From MFKM01 sp038065115 (GTDB taxonomy: Bacteria > Patescibacteriota > Minisyncoccia > UBA6257 > MFKM01), in contig JBBTRS010000003.1 in NCBI GenBank assembly GCA_038065115.1, forward strand, positions 1-10,059: a stretch of 10,059 nt of DNA, read 5' to 3'. The translations under genes were made by a program, and so were the position numbers. Position 1 is the stretch's first letter. Every line of letters begins with the position of its first letter. Below the pieces are notes generated by a model. That model was not told the origin of the DNA, made no database searches, and worked only from the letters and a program-made list of their open reading frames with translations. Positions 1 to 5,352 of the stretch are shown piece after piece.

Positions 1-1447
1 CTCCGCCACCAGAGCTTACCGGTACCGGAACATTCACTGACTCTTGTGAAGTCGGCACGGTATCACCGTCATCGTCGGAATCTATATTGTTTGTAAGTCC
101 GTCCTGGTCGCTGTCTACATCGTTCGGCTCTTCAAAATTAGGAATTTCATCATTATCTGTATCGTCGTTTATAACCGATCCGTCATTATTAGTATCCTCC
201 TCTGCGGTTGGCGTGCCGTCCCCGTCATCATCAGGGTCAAGCGCATTCGGTATGCCGTCGCTGTCGGTATCGACAACGGCTTCGTCCACGGCCGCGTCAA
301 TGTCCGAGGTGTCGGTAATTACTTCATCGGATGTGGGTATGGAATCTCCATCATCATCCGGGTCGCTTACGTTAGGAGTACCATCACTGTCGGTATCAGT
401 GGTGTTTGATTCAAGGTAATCCGGAACGGTGTCGCCGTCAGTGTCTACAGCTGTAGGATCAGTGGAAGTGGCGGTCTCTTCGTCTGTAGTGAAAATTGCA
501 TCGCCGTCATCGTTTGGATCAAGATAGTTCGGCGTACCATCGTTGTCCGTATCAACCGGTTCAACAGGATCGTTGGTAATGGTGCCGTCATCAACGGTTG
601 GCACGCCGTCACCGTCATCGTCCGGATCAAGATTGTTGGTAACGCCGTCACCGTCCGTGTCGGTCGTGTTTGGCTCAAGATAATCAGGCACGGAGTCGGC
701 GTCAGAATCCACAATGGTTTCTTCCGTAGAAGTCGAGGTGGTTGTGTCTGGAGTTGTTGTAGCCGTGCCGTTTATTGTCGAGGTAGAAGTGGCTTGCCCT
801 GAGATTGTCGAAGTGGCGTTCTCGGTTTCGGTGAGAATGCCGTCGCCGTCATCATCGGGGTCAAGATAATTGGGAGTACCGTCGCCGTCGGTGTCAGGGA
901 GCGGCTCGGGATCCGTCACGCTAGCTTCCGGGCTGGATTCTTCCGTGACTCCGGTGCCAATTTCTTCGGTATCAGATACGCCGTCGTTATCAGTATCTGA
1001 AGCGACCGGTTCAGTAGCCGTTTCCGCTTCAGTGGTAAAGGTGTGGCTACAGGAACTGGACTTATTGCCAGCCGCATCGGTTGCATGGATGCAGTAGTGA
1101 TATGTCGTATTGGCGGTTAAACCGGTGAGTGTGGCAGTATGCGCAAGAAGCGCAGTTGCCGGCAGGGTTGCCGACTGGCCGTAGGCATTTGTCGTGCCGT
1201 ATTCAAGCGTGGAAACGGCGGCCTCGTCGGTTGACCAAACGATCGTCACGTCGTTTACACCAATCGATGTTACAGCAACGCCGGAGATGACCGGAGCGGT
1301 GGTGTCAGCCGGAGGAGTTGCGGTTTCTTCAACCGGCATCGTCTCTGTGGTTGAAGTTCCGGTATTGAGGGTTTGAGCGATGGTAAAACCGCCCTGCGAA
1401 AATGTGAGCGCAATGATTGTTAAAAAGCCAGCGATTTTTTGAATCAT
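1..1447 (-). CDS. Secreted FN3 and thrombospondin-3-like Ca2+-binding repeat protein (C-terminus cut by window edge)
   Basis: The frame is open from an ATG at 1447-1445 to the left edge, giving 482 residues with no stop. Residues 1-25 form a signal peptide: Lys4, a hydrophobic core (GFLTIIALTF), and likely cleavage after the Ala of FTIA. Residues about 48-140 look like a fibronectin type III domain (APVISGV, VWSTDEAAVSTLEYG, HTATLTGLTANTTYHYCI, DAAGN). A Thr/Ser-rich linker covers about 209-245. Residues about 150-465 carry Asp-rich repeats such as DTDGDGTPNYLDPDDDGDG, the thrombospondin type-3-like Ca2+-binding pattern. The product is therefore an exported, probably surface-attached, Ca2+-stabilised stalk or adhesin; the anchor would lie beyond the left edge. 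The start is 5 nt after the hydrolase stop, with no clear Shine-Dalgarno. The family assignment is firm, but the biological role is inference. Confidence 0.9.
   Translation of the reverse strand, partial: MIQKIAGFLTIIALTFSQGGFTIAQTLNTGTSTTETMPVEETATPPADTTAPVISGVAVTSIGVNDVTIVWSTDEAAVSTLEYGTTNAYGQSATLPATALLAHTATLTGLTANTTYHYCIHATDAAGNKSSSCSHTFTTEAETATEPVASDTDNDGVSDTEEIGTGVTEESSPEASVTDPEPLPDTDGDGTPNYLDPDDDGDGILTETENATSTISGQATSTSTINGTATTTPDTTTSTSTEETIVDSDADSVPDYLEPNTTDTDGDGVTNNLDPDDDGDGVPTVDDGTITNDPVEPVDTDNDGTPNYLDPNDDGDAIFTTDEETATSTDPTAVDTDGDTVPDYLESNTTDTDSDGTPNVSDPDDDGDSIPTSDEVITDTSDIDAAVDEAVVDTDSDGIPNALDPDDDGDGTPTAEEDTNNDGSVINDDTDNDEIPNFEEPNDVDSDQDGLTNNIDSDDDGDTVPTSQESVNVPVPVSSGGG
55..1000 (-). 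repeat. Tandem Asp-rich (TSP3-like) coding repeats with alternating short and long units
   Basis: These are coding repeats, residues about 149-463 of the secreted protein. Short units of 19 residues (DTDxDGxPNxLDPxDDGDx) start at residues 185, 299 and 393. Long units of 35 residues, in which a second DxDxDG motif begins 16 residues in, start at 247, 335 and 429. The last two short/long pairs are exactly 94 residues apart (299 to 393, 335 to 429), which points to duplication of a larger block. At DNA level the repeat is seen on the plus strand as recurring GTCATCATC/GTCACCGTC-like runs. Confidence 0.8.
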
Positions 1448-1452
1448 GTTGA

Positions 1453-2031
1453 CTATGTTGTTTTTTCTAATAATTCCGGGAATTCCTCCGTGCCCATGTC
1501 GCCGAGTGTGTAGTGTCCACGTCCTTTCAATTCTATAATCTCACCGCCCAATGCTTGATGAAAAATTTTCAAACTTTCTTTTCCTTTGTCTTCCTCGTCA
1601 TCGGCAGTAAACATCAAAATTTCGCCCACTCTCGATTTTATATTTTCGTCAATTGGATAAGTGTAAAATTCTTTTCTAAACTCATCATCCTTGTCGGGAA
1701 TTTTCCACGGAGCGACGAGAATAAGTTTGAAAATTTTTCTCTTTGTTTCAACAAGCCAACGAACTAAAAAAGTGGAGCCGCAACTATGCCCTATCAAAAT
1801 TGTGTTTTCGCCAACTTCGTATTTTTCAAACTCCGTTTTGAATTTTTGGTAATCTGGCTCCCACGGGTCAGGCATCAGCGGTGTCTCTGTTTTTATTCCG
1901 GCAGCTATAAGATTTCGTTTGAGCCAAGGAATCCAGTGTTTGTCGTAAGTTCTTGTTTCAGGATTCATTGCCTTTTCAGCATCGGATGGACAGCCATGAA
2001 TGATTATGCAATTTGTTTTTTTAATATCCAT
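1453..2031 (-). CDS. RBBP9/YdeN-like alpha/beta serine hydrolase
   Basis: The product is a 192-aa single-domain alpha/beta hydrolase. It has an early beta strand with IIHGC (residues 9-13), a nucleophile elbow GHSCGS with Ser83, a likely catalytic Asp at 144 or 145 (FTADDEE), and a C-terminal His173 (GRGHYT). The size and the order HG / GHSxG / D / GH fit the RBBP9/YdeN family of small cytoplasmic serine hydrolases, whose substrates are mostly unknown. Its ATG shares one base with the mscL stop (TAATG), so the two are probably translationally coupled, and no good Shine-Dalgarno is needed. It ends in TAG 5 nt before the secreted repeat protein. The fold and catalytic triad are well supported; the substrate is not predictable. 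Confidence 0.88.
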   Translation of the reverse strand: MDIKKTNCIIIHGCPSDAEKAMNPETRTYDKHWIPWLKRNLIAAGIKTETPLMPDPWEPDYQKFKTEFEKYEVGENTILIGHSCGSTFLVRWLVETKRKIFKLILVAPWKIPDKDDEFRKEFYTYPIDENIKSRVGEILMFTADDEEDKGKESLKIFHQALGGEIIELKGRGHYTLGDMGTEEFPELLEKTT

Positions 2032-2327
2032 TATTTTTTCGCCGCTTCCATTTTAAGAAGCTTCTTGGCGATTAAAAAAATGATTAAAGCCAGAATGAGA
2101 AAATTAAAAAGTTCAGCCGCAAAAGAGCCGATGGCTATGTTAACCGGGCCGATATTCCACACCGCTTCTTTCCATGATTCAGCGCCCATCAGCGGTTCGG
2201 CGATCGGCATAAGCACATCTTTTACCAGTGATCCGACTAATGCGGTTGAAGCGGTCCCCATCACAAAACCCACGGCCAAAGATACAATGTTGAACTCTTT
2301 TAAAAATTTGGCGAATTCCCTTAGCAT
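2031..2327 (-). CDS. mscL: Large-conductance mechanosensitive channel MscL (short form)
   Basis: This 98-aa inner-membrane channel releases solutes on hypo-osmotic shock and works as a homopentamer. The N-terminal amphipathic stretch (MLREFAKFLKEFN) is followed by TM1 with the family hallmark NIVSLAVGFVMG (residues 13-24) and KDVLMP (36-41). A short periplasmic loop (42-62) leads to TM2, AELFNFLILALIIFLIAKK (71-89). The loop and cytoplasmic tail are shorter than in E. coli MscL (about 136 aa), and the usual long C-terminal helix is nearly absent. A GGGGG run 7 nt upstream could serve as Shine-Dalgarno. That run belongs to the inverted repeat of the GIY-YIG element. The stop overlaps the hydrolase start by one base. 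Confidence 0.95.
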   Translation of the reverse strand: MLREFAKFLKEFNIVSLAVGFVMGTASTALVGSLVKDVLMPIAEPLMGAESWKEAVWNIGPVNIAIGSFAAELFNFLILALIIFLIAKKLLKMEAAKK

Positions 2328-2334
2328 AGGTTTA

Positions 2335-2351
2335 CCCCCACACCTAATTTA
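2335..2351 (+). repeat. Left terminal inverted repeat of GIY-YIG element
   Basis: CCCCCACACCTAATTTA matches the reverse complement of 2604-2620 at 16 of 17 positions (the C of CACC is T in the other copy). It includes the TAG stop of the GIY-YIG gene (2344-2346). Its C-run, read on the minus strand as GGGGG, sits at Shine-Dalgarno distance from the mscL start. Confidence 0.75.
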
Positions 2352-2604
2352 ATACTAAACTTTCGTGAATCCTTCTTTTTAACTGCCTGAACGCATTCGC
2401 ACGCAATTTCAAACTTTGTTCCCTAATCCGCGCGTCGTGCTCTGATTTATATGCTTCATAATATATCAGCTCAAAAGGAGTTCTATGTTTTGTAGAACGG
2501 TTTAATCCCTTGTTGTGTTCACTCAATCTTTTCCGCAAATCATTAGTAGGTCCGGTGTACAAGTTATTATCTTGTTTACTCCTGATTAGATATACATAAA
2601 ACAT
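2344..2604 (-). CDS. Small GIY-YIG nuclease superfamily protein (UPF0213/YhbQ-like)
   Basis: The product is an 86-aa stand-alone GIY-YIG domain. The first motif is VYL (residues 4-6) and the second is LYTG (15-18). Next come TNDLRKRLSEHN (20-31) with the expected Arg (R26) and His30-Asn31, then REQSLK (61-66) with the likely metal-binding Glu62. This matches the UPF0213/YhbQ-type single-domain family, for which nuclease activity on branched or single-stranded DNA has been suggested. Residue 19, after YTG, is Pro in a slot that usually holds another residue. The ATG at 2604 gives the usual N-terminus FYVYLIRS; there is no Shine-Dalgarno. The gene is precisely enclosed by inverted repeats, so it may be the cargo or the engine of a mini-element. 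Domain call is firm; activity and mobility are inferred. Confidence 0.9.
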   Translation of the reverse strand: MFYVYLIRSKQDNNLYTGPTNDLRKRLSEHNKGLNRSTKHRTPFELIYYEAYKSEHDARIREQSLKLRANAFRQLKRRIHESLVLN

Positions 2605-2620
2605 AAATTAGGTATGGGGG
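2604..2620 (-). repeat. Right terminal inverted repeat of GIY-YIG element
   Basis: TAAATTAGGTATGGGGG is the inverted partner of 2335-2351, with 16 of 17 positions matching. It lies just upstream of the GIY-YIG start codon (sharing base 2604) and abuts the TTTA that contains the stop codon of the DUF389 gene. Confidence 0.75.
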
Positions 2621-2621
2621 T

Positions 2622-3284
2622 TTATGTAAGATTATTTTTTATCGCTCGATGTTCACGATTAATCCCAAAAACAAGAAATAAAACAATGCTTCCAAAAAGG
2701 ATCCCTGCGACATTTAAAAGAAAGATATATACAGCGCGAATAGCCAAATCGTTGGCTGGATCAAACAAACCGATGCCCGTGGCAACCAAGGGCGGCATGA
2801 GCGATACGGCGATTCCGATTCCGGTCATAGCCGATCCGACTTTTGAGCGGATGAGGCCATAGGCGGCTATCGCGCCGGAGACAACAGCAATGAGAAGATC
2901 GAAGAAAACATTTGGAAAGAAAGAAATAAGCACGCGCTCGGCGACATCGAAGTAACTTTTTACAAAAAGCGAGAAAAGGCCGCCAACTACAATAGCAAGA
3001 ACTATGGCAATGATAAGCATGGAAAATGCCCGCAGGAAAAGTTTTCCATCTCCGGCGGTGATGGCAAGGCCCAAAGAAAGAATCGGGTAGGCGAGCGGGG
3101 CCACGATCATGCTCGCAATCAAGACGGGTATACTGTCGATTAGTATGCCATAGGCGGCCAGGACGATTGCACCGATGACCAAAAGATAAAAGTCTCTGTC
3201 TGGGACGGTATTCTCCAGAAGGTCTTTAACCGCTTGCTGTTTGTTATCTTTTAAAAATGACCGCGGAGCGTATATAAATTTCAT
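2622..3284 (-). CDS. DUF389 family integral membrane protein
   Basis: This 220-aa membrane protein has about six hydrophobic segments (residues roughly 32-49, 51-75, 84-107, 126-145, 150-170, 183-207). The two family hallmarks are present: SMIVAPLAYPI (58-68) and GIAVSLMPPLVATGI (157-171), both typical of DUF389 (TIGR00341/TIGR00271-like). It lacks the extra N-terminal soluble region found in longer members. The function of the family is not established. It ends in TAA within the TTTA flanking the GIY-YIG element, and may once have been directly coupled to mscL, which would suggest a shared membrane or osmotic context. The start has no Shine-Dalgarno, but a possible extended -10 box lies only about 10 nt upstream, so the mRNA could be nearly leaderless. 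Confidence 0.9.
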   Translation of the reverse strand: MKFIYAPRSFLKDNKQQAVKDLLENTVPDRDFYLLVIGAIVLAAYGILIDSIPVLIASMIVAPLAYPILSLGLAITAGDGKLFLRAFSMLIIAIVLAIVVGGLFSLFVKSYFDVAERVLISFFPNVFFDLLIAVVSGAIAAYGLIRSKVGSAMTGIGIAVSLMPPLVATGIGLFDPANDLAIRAVYIFLLNVAGILFGSIVLFLVFGINREHRAIKNNLT

Positions 3285-3293
3285 TTGAAAATT

Positions 3294-3302
3294 TTTATAT
3301 CA
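3294..3302 (-). promoter_or_regulatory. Possible extended -10 promoter for the DUF389-mscL cluster
   Basis: On the minus strand TGATATAAA (3302 to 3294) fits the extended -10 pattern TGnTATAAT with one mismatch. It lies in an AT-rich stretch. The hexamer 17 nt upstream (ATGTAA) is not a good -35, so only the extended -10 supports it. Transcription would begin a few bases before the DUF389 ATG, consistent with the missing Shine-Dalgarno. Confidence 0.3.
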
Positions 3303-3359
3303 ATATTCGAAAAAACTTACATTAAGTGTATCACTTTATCCCTTTACCTTCCAGAACAA

Positions 3360-3380
3360 CCCCGCGGTCTTGCCGCGGGG
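3360..3380. terminator. GC-rich hairpin H1, possible terminator of the defence operon
   Basis: CCCCGCGG (3360-3367) pairs perfectly with CCGCGGGG (3373-3380) around the loop TCTTG. Read on the minus strand it is followed by TTGTTCT, a weak T-tract, so it could end transcripts coming from the restriction-modification side. The close second hairpin suggests instead, or in addition, a REP-like palindromic repeat unit. Confidence 0.5.
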
Positions 3381-3400
3381 ATGAATGGTGATCTTAAGTC

Positions 3401-3431
3401 CTTCCCGCGGGGTCGAATACCCCACGGGAAG
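3401..3431. repeat. GC-rich hairpin H2 of a paired palindromic unit
   Basis: CTTCCCGCGGGGT (3401-3413) pairs with ACCCCACGGGAAG (3419-3431) with a single C/A mismatch and loop CGAAT. It lies 20 nt from H1 and shares the CCCGCGG core with it. Neither strand shows a good T-tract directly after it. Two GC-rich hairpins with a short linker resemble REP/BIME-type units; whether other copies exist in the genome cannot be seen here. Confidence 0.5.
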
Positions 3432-3531
3432 ATGAGGGGATTTATTACTGTATAGTTATATTCTGAACTTAATTTGTTTGATAAGAGTTGCCACCACCCA
3501 CCGGTTTAACCAAAAATAAACGCTTGGTGCG

Positions 3532-3552
3532 ATTTGCTTAACTTAAGCAAAT
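3532..3552. repeat. 21-bp palindrome over the original stop codon of the PH-like gene
   Basis: ATTTGCTTAA (3532-3541), one central C, then TTAAGCAAAT (3543-3552) form a perfect 10-bp inverted repeat. The TAA ending the downstream part of the PH-like frame (3543-3545) is inside it. It could act as a weak transcript-end hairpin or be a protein-binding site; no T-tract follows. Confidence 0.5.
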
Positions 3553-4010
3553 ATGACTCGCTTGATCGCGGTCTCAAGTTTTTCCGGCTCATCCGTTCCG
3601 ATCCGGTAGATTTTTCCGTTCTTCATTCGAATTTCAACCGCGTCAAAGCCGGAAATATTAAAAATCCACATGCGCGGCCAGAACCACAGCCGTATGCCTC
3701 AGCCGTAATACCAATGATTTTTTACCTGTGTCGCTGACACAATCTCACTCGCCCTGAATTTTTTGCGAAAAATTCCATAGCCAAACTTGATCCTAAGATA
3801 GTTTTCGTCAATGGATGTTGTCAGCGTGGTAAACGATGCAAGAATAAACAGAATCAATGTCATTATGGCCGTAACGGCAAAATTTGCGCCTGAATAGTAC
3901 GAGGGAGGTTCAGCCCTGGCCGTAATTTGAGCCCATGCGAAGAGCACCAGCACGGCCAGCGTGATAACCAGCATCAGGTAACCAATTTGAATGTGTTTGT
4001 ATGTGGTCAT
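3543..4010 (-). pseudogene. Two-TM bacterial-PH-like membrane protein interrupted by an in-frame TGA
   Basis: The start at 4010 gives two membrane segments (residues about 11-29 and 45-63) and then a bacterial PH-like domain (DENYLRIKFGYG, FRKKFRASEIVSATQVKNHW). At codon 104 (3699-3701) the frame meets TGA, but the same frame continues 51 codons to TAA at 3543. The continuation is clearly protein-like: GIRLWFWPRMWIFNISGF, DAVEIRMKNGKIYRIGTDEP. The context YYG-stop-GIR fits a family pattern YYGWGIR, so TGG has become TGA by one base change. Candidates are a recent nonsense mutation, readthrough or a sequence error. Wholesale UGA recoding is unlikely, because Trp is written TGG elsewhere in the window. 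The gene starts 3 nt after the hsdS stop, with GAGAAA of the hsdS end as a weak Shine-Dalgarno. The molecular role is unknown. Confidence 0.75.
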
Positions 4011-4013
4011 AAT

Positions 4014-5351
4014 TTATTTCTCAATCTCTTCTTCTACTTTTCTTTTTGCTTCTTCTAAAAGTTCTTTGCTTTCTTTTCTTAGTTTGTGGCTTTCTTGGAT
4101 TTTTTCCGCAATTTGGTTTTGGATTGATTGATTGATAAGAGGAATTTTGATTAATTCTAATTCTGTTTTTGAAATAGCTGTTAAAATTGTCCCCTTTGAC
4201 CCTCTTTGCAAAAGTTCTTGAATAACAAGAGATTTAAACAAAATAAGCAAAGTTTCAGAATTTATTTTTTCAGAATTTAAAACAAAAAATCCAGTTGAAC
4301 AAATAGAATCATCAAATTCTTTTTCTACTAATGCACAAGAAGACAAGGATCCTTCAATAGATGAAATAATCAAATCGTTTGTATTTATTTTTCTTCTTGC
4401 TCTGCTTGGTAAATCTTTTCCAAATTCTTCTTGATAATCTTGAATATAACCTTGACTTGAAATGTTAGAAAGTGCCAAGTATTTATATTTTTGATCTCTT
4501 TTTGGAGTATGATTTTTATCTTTAAACTTTACGGTATTTTTAACCAAATCCCATCCGCCATCATATTTTTCAATTTTTTTGATAATCTCCGCATACTTCG
4601 GTTGAAAATATTCGCTGTCGTATCTGTGGGCTTCGCTGACTTCATTTTTTGTAGTTGTAAACCAAAGCGAGTGTTTGACTTGATAATCCAAAAGCCCAAG
4701 TTCTGCCAAAAGCAATTCTTCAGCTTCACGGTAGAGTTTTTTGGATTGGGTTTGTTTTTGATGTGCAGATTTTACAATTTGTTCAATTTGGAGCTGGAAA
4801 GACTGAGGGAGAATTGGGATTTTAAATTTTTTCATATCTCTGATATAGAGATTGGGTTGAACATTTCCTACAACATTCCGTGATGACTGCATCCTTCCAT
4901 ATTTTGACAATAAAAATGTAGAAATAAAGAAAGGAGGAATGTTTTTAGACCTAATAATCCCAACATGTCTATCTGAGTTTGCTGGAAGTAAGTCTTTTGT
5001 AATGACTGCACAATTTCCAATCGTTCCAACCGTTGAAATAATTACATCTCCCTCTTTTAGCGCAGTTCTAGGATTTTGTTTGTGTTGTATTTCGGAAATA
5101 TGACTTAATCCAGAAATATCAAAAAAATTTTCTTTTGGTGCTTTTGCAGAAAATAATAAAACATCACTTTTTTCATCAAAATCTATGGAATTATGTATAC
5201 CATCAGTAATAAAAGAGAATTCATCAAAACATAAATAATTCTTGCTTTGTAGTTTTTCTTCTATTTCCAAATATTCAGGTTTAAAATACTCCGCGTCATA
5301 TCTACGAGCTTCAAGGACATCTGCATATTTTATGCAACTTATTTGAGGCAT
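4014..5351 (-). CDS. hsdS: Type I-style restriction-modification specificity subunit (HsdS)
   Basis: The product is a 445-aa two-TRD specificity protein, which picks the bipartite DNA target for its methylase/nuclease partner. The half-repeat is plain: EARRYDAEYFKPEY (residues 14-27) recurs as EAHRYDSEYFQPKY (240-253). TRD1 covers about 35-190, ending in IPILPQSFQLQIEQIV. A helical conserved spacer lies at about 190-240. TRD2 spans about 265-405 and ends IPLINQSIQNQIAEKI, followed by a charged C-terminal helix. Each half thus has the TRD plus helix layout typical of HsdS. The two TRD bodies differ, implying an asymmetric target. The start is one base after the ATPase stop (TAA T ATG), without a Shine-Dalgarno, so translation is probably coupled. 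The specificity itself cannot be read from sequence. Confidence 0.94.
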   Translation of the reverse strand: MPQISCIKYADVLEARRYDAEYFKPEYLEIEEKLQSKNYLCFDEFSFITDGIHNSIDFDEKSDVLLFSAKAPKENFFDISGLSHISEIQHKQNPRTALKEGDVIISTVGTIGNCAVITKDLLPANSDRHVGIIRSKNIPPFFISTFLLSKYGRMQSSRNVVGNVQPNLYIRDMKKFKIPILPQSFQLQIEQIVKSAHQKQTQSKKLYREAEELLLAELGLLDYQVKHSLWFTTTKNEVSEAHRYDSEYFQPKYAEIIKKIEKYDGGWDLVKNTVKFKDKNHTPKRDQKYKYLALSNISSQGYIQDYQEEFGKDLPSRARRKINTNDLIISSIEGSLSSCALVEKEFDDSICSTGFFVLNSEKINSETLLILFKSLVIQELLQRGSKGTILTAISKTELELIKIPLINQSIQNQIAEKIQESHKLRKESKELLEEAKRKVEEEIEK

Positions 5352-5352
5352 A

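Larger units (their letters stand above)
2331..2624. mobile_element. Putative GIY-YIG mini mobile element with terminal inverted repeats and TTTA duplication
   Basis: The left repeat CCCCCACACCTAATTTA (2335-2351) and the right repeat TAAATTAGGTATGGGGG (2604-2620) are inverted copies differing at one of 17 positions. Both are directly flanked by TTTA (2331-2334 and 2621-2624), as expected for a 4-bp target duplication. The 286-bp interior unit contains just one gene, the GIY-YIG protein. Its start codon overlaps the inner edge of the right repeat by one base and its stop codon lies within the left one. Removing the unit with one TTTA leaves the DUF389 stop and the mscL start 4 nt apart (TAA ACCT ATG), a plausible original operon junction. 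The repeats and flanks are seen directly; mobility is inferred. Confidence 0.6.
3285..3542. other. Non-coding interval between the PH-like gene remnant and the DUF389 gene
   Basis: No convincing coding frame is seen on either strand in this interval of about 260 bp. It holds the possible extended -10 box near 3294-3302, hairpins H1 and H2, an AT-rich stretch at about 3432-3480 and one arm of the palindrome at 3532-3552. It separates the defence-type genes from the membrane-protein cluster. Confidence 0.6.

Noticed and set aside
55..1000. Regularly spaced repeats as a CRISPR array
   Set aside because: The repeats are short, degenerate, in frame and encode DxDxDG motifs; there are no constant direct repeats with unique spacers.
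87..1376. Several plus-strand Ser/Val-rich reading frames over the left region
   Set aside because: They are the antisense of Asp-rich repeat codons (GAT/GAC read as ATC/GTC). The minus frame has a signal peptide, an FN3 domain and a known repeat pattern.
1786..2352. A 188-codon plus-strand frame opposite the hydrolase and mscL
   Set aside because: No recognisable domain, and it overlaps two well-supported minus-strand genes including their TAATG junction.
2335..2620. Inverted repeats as a simple terminator pair
   Set aside because: The arms are about 250 bp apart, enclose a whole gene and abut TTTA on both sides, which fits an inserted unit better than a hairpin.
3534..3737. Plus-strand 67-codon frame in the interval before the DUF389 gene
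   Set aside because: It lies opposite the continuing part of the PH-like gene, whose minus-strand frame is clearly protein-like.
3543..4010. Genome-wide reassignment of UGA (to Trp or Gly) based on the in-frame TGA
   Set aside because: Long genes in the window are open without any internal TGA and use TGG for many Trp residues, so a single event is the simpler reading.
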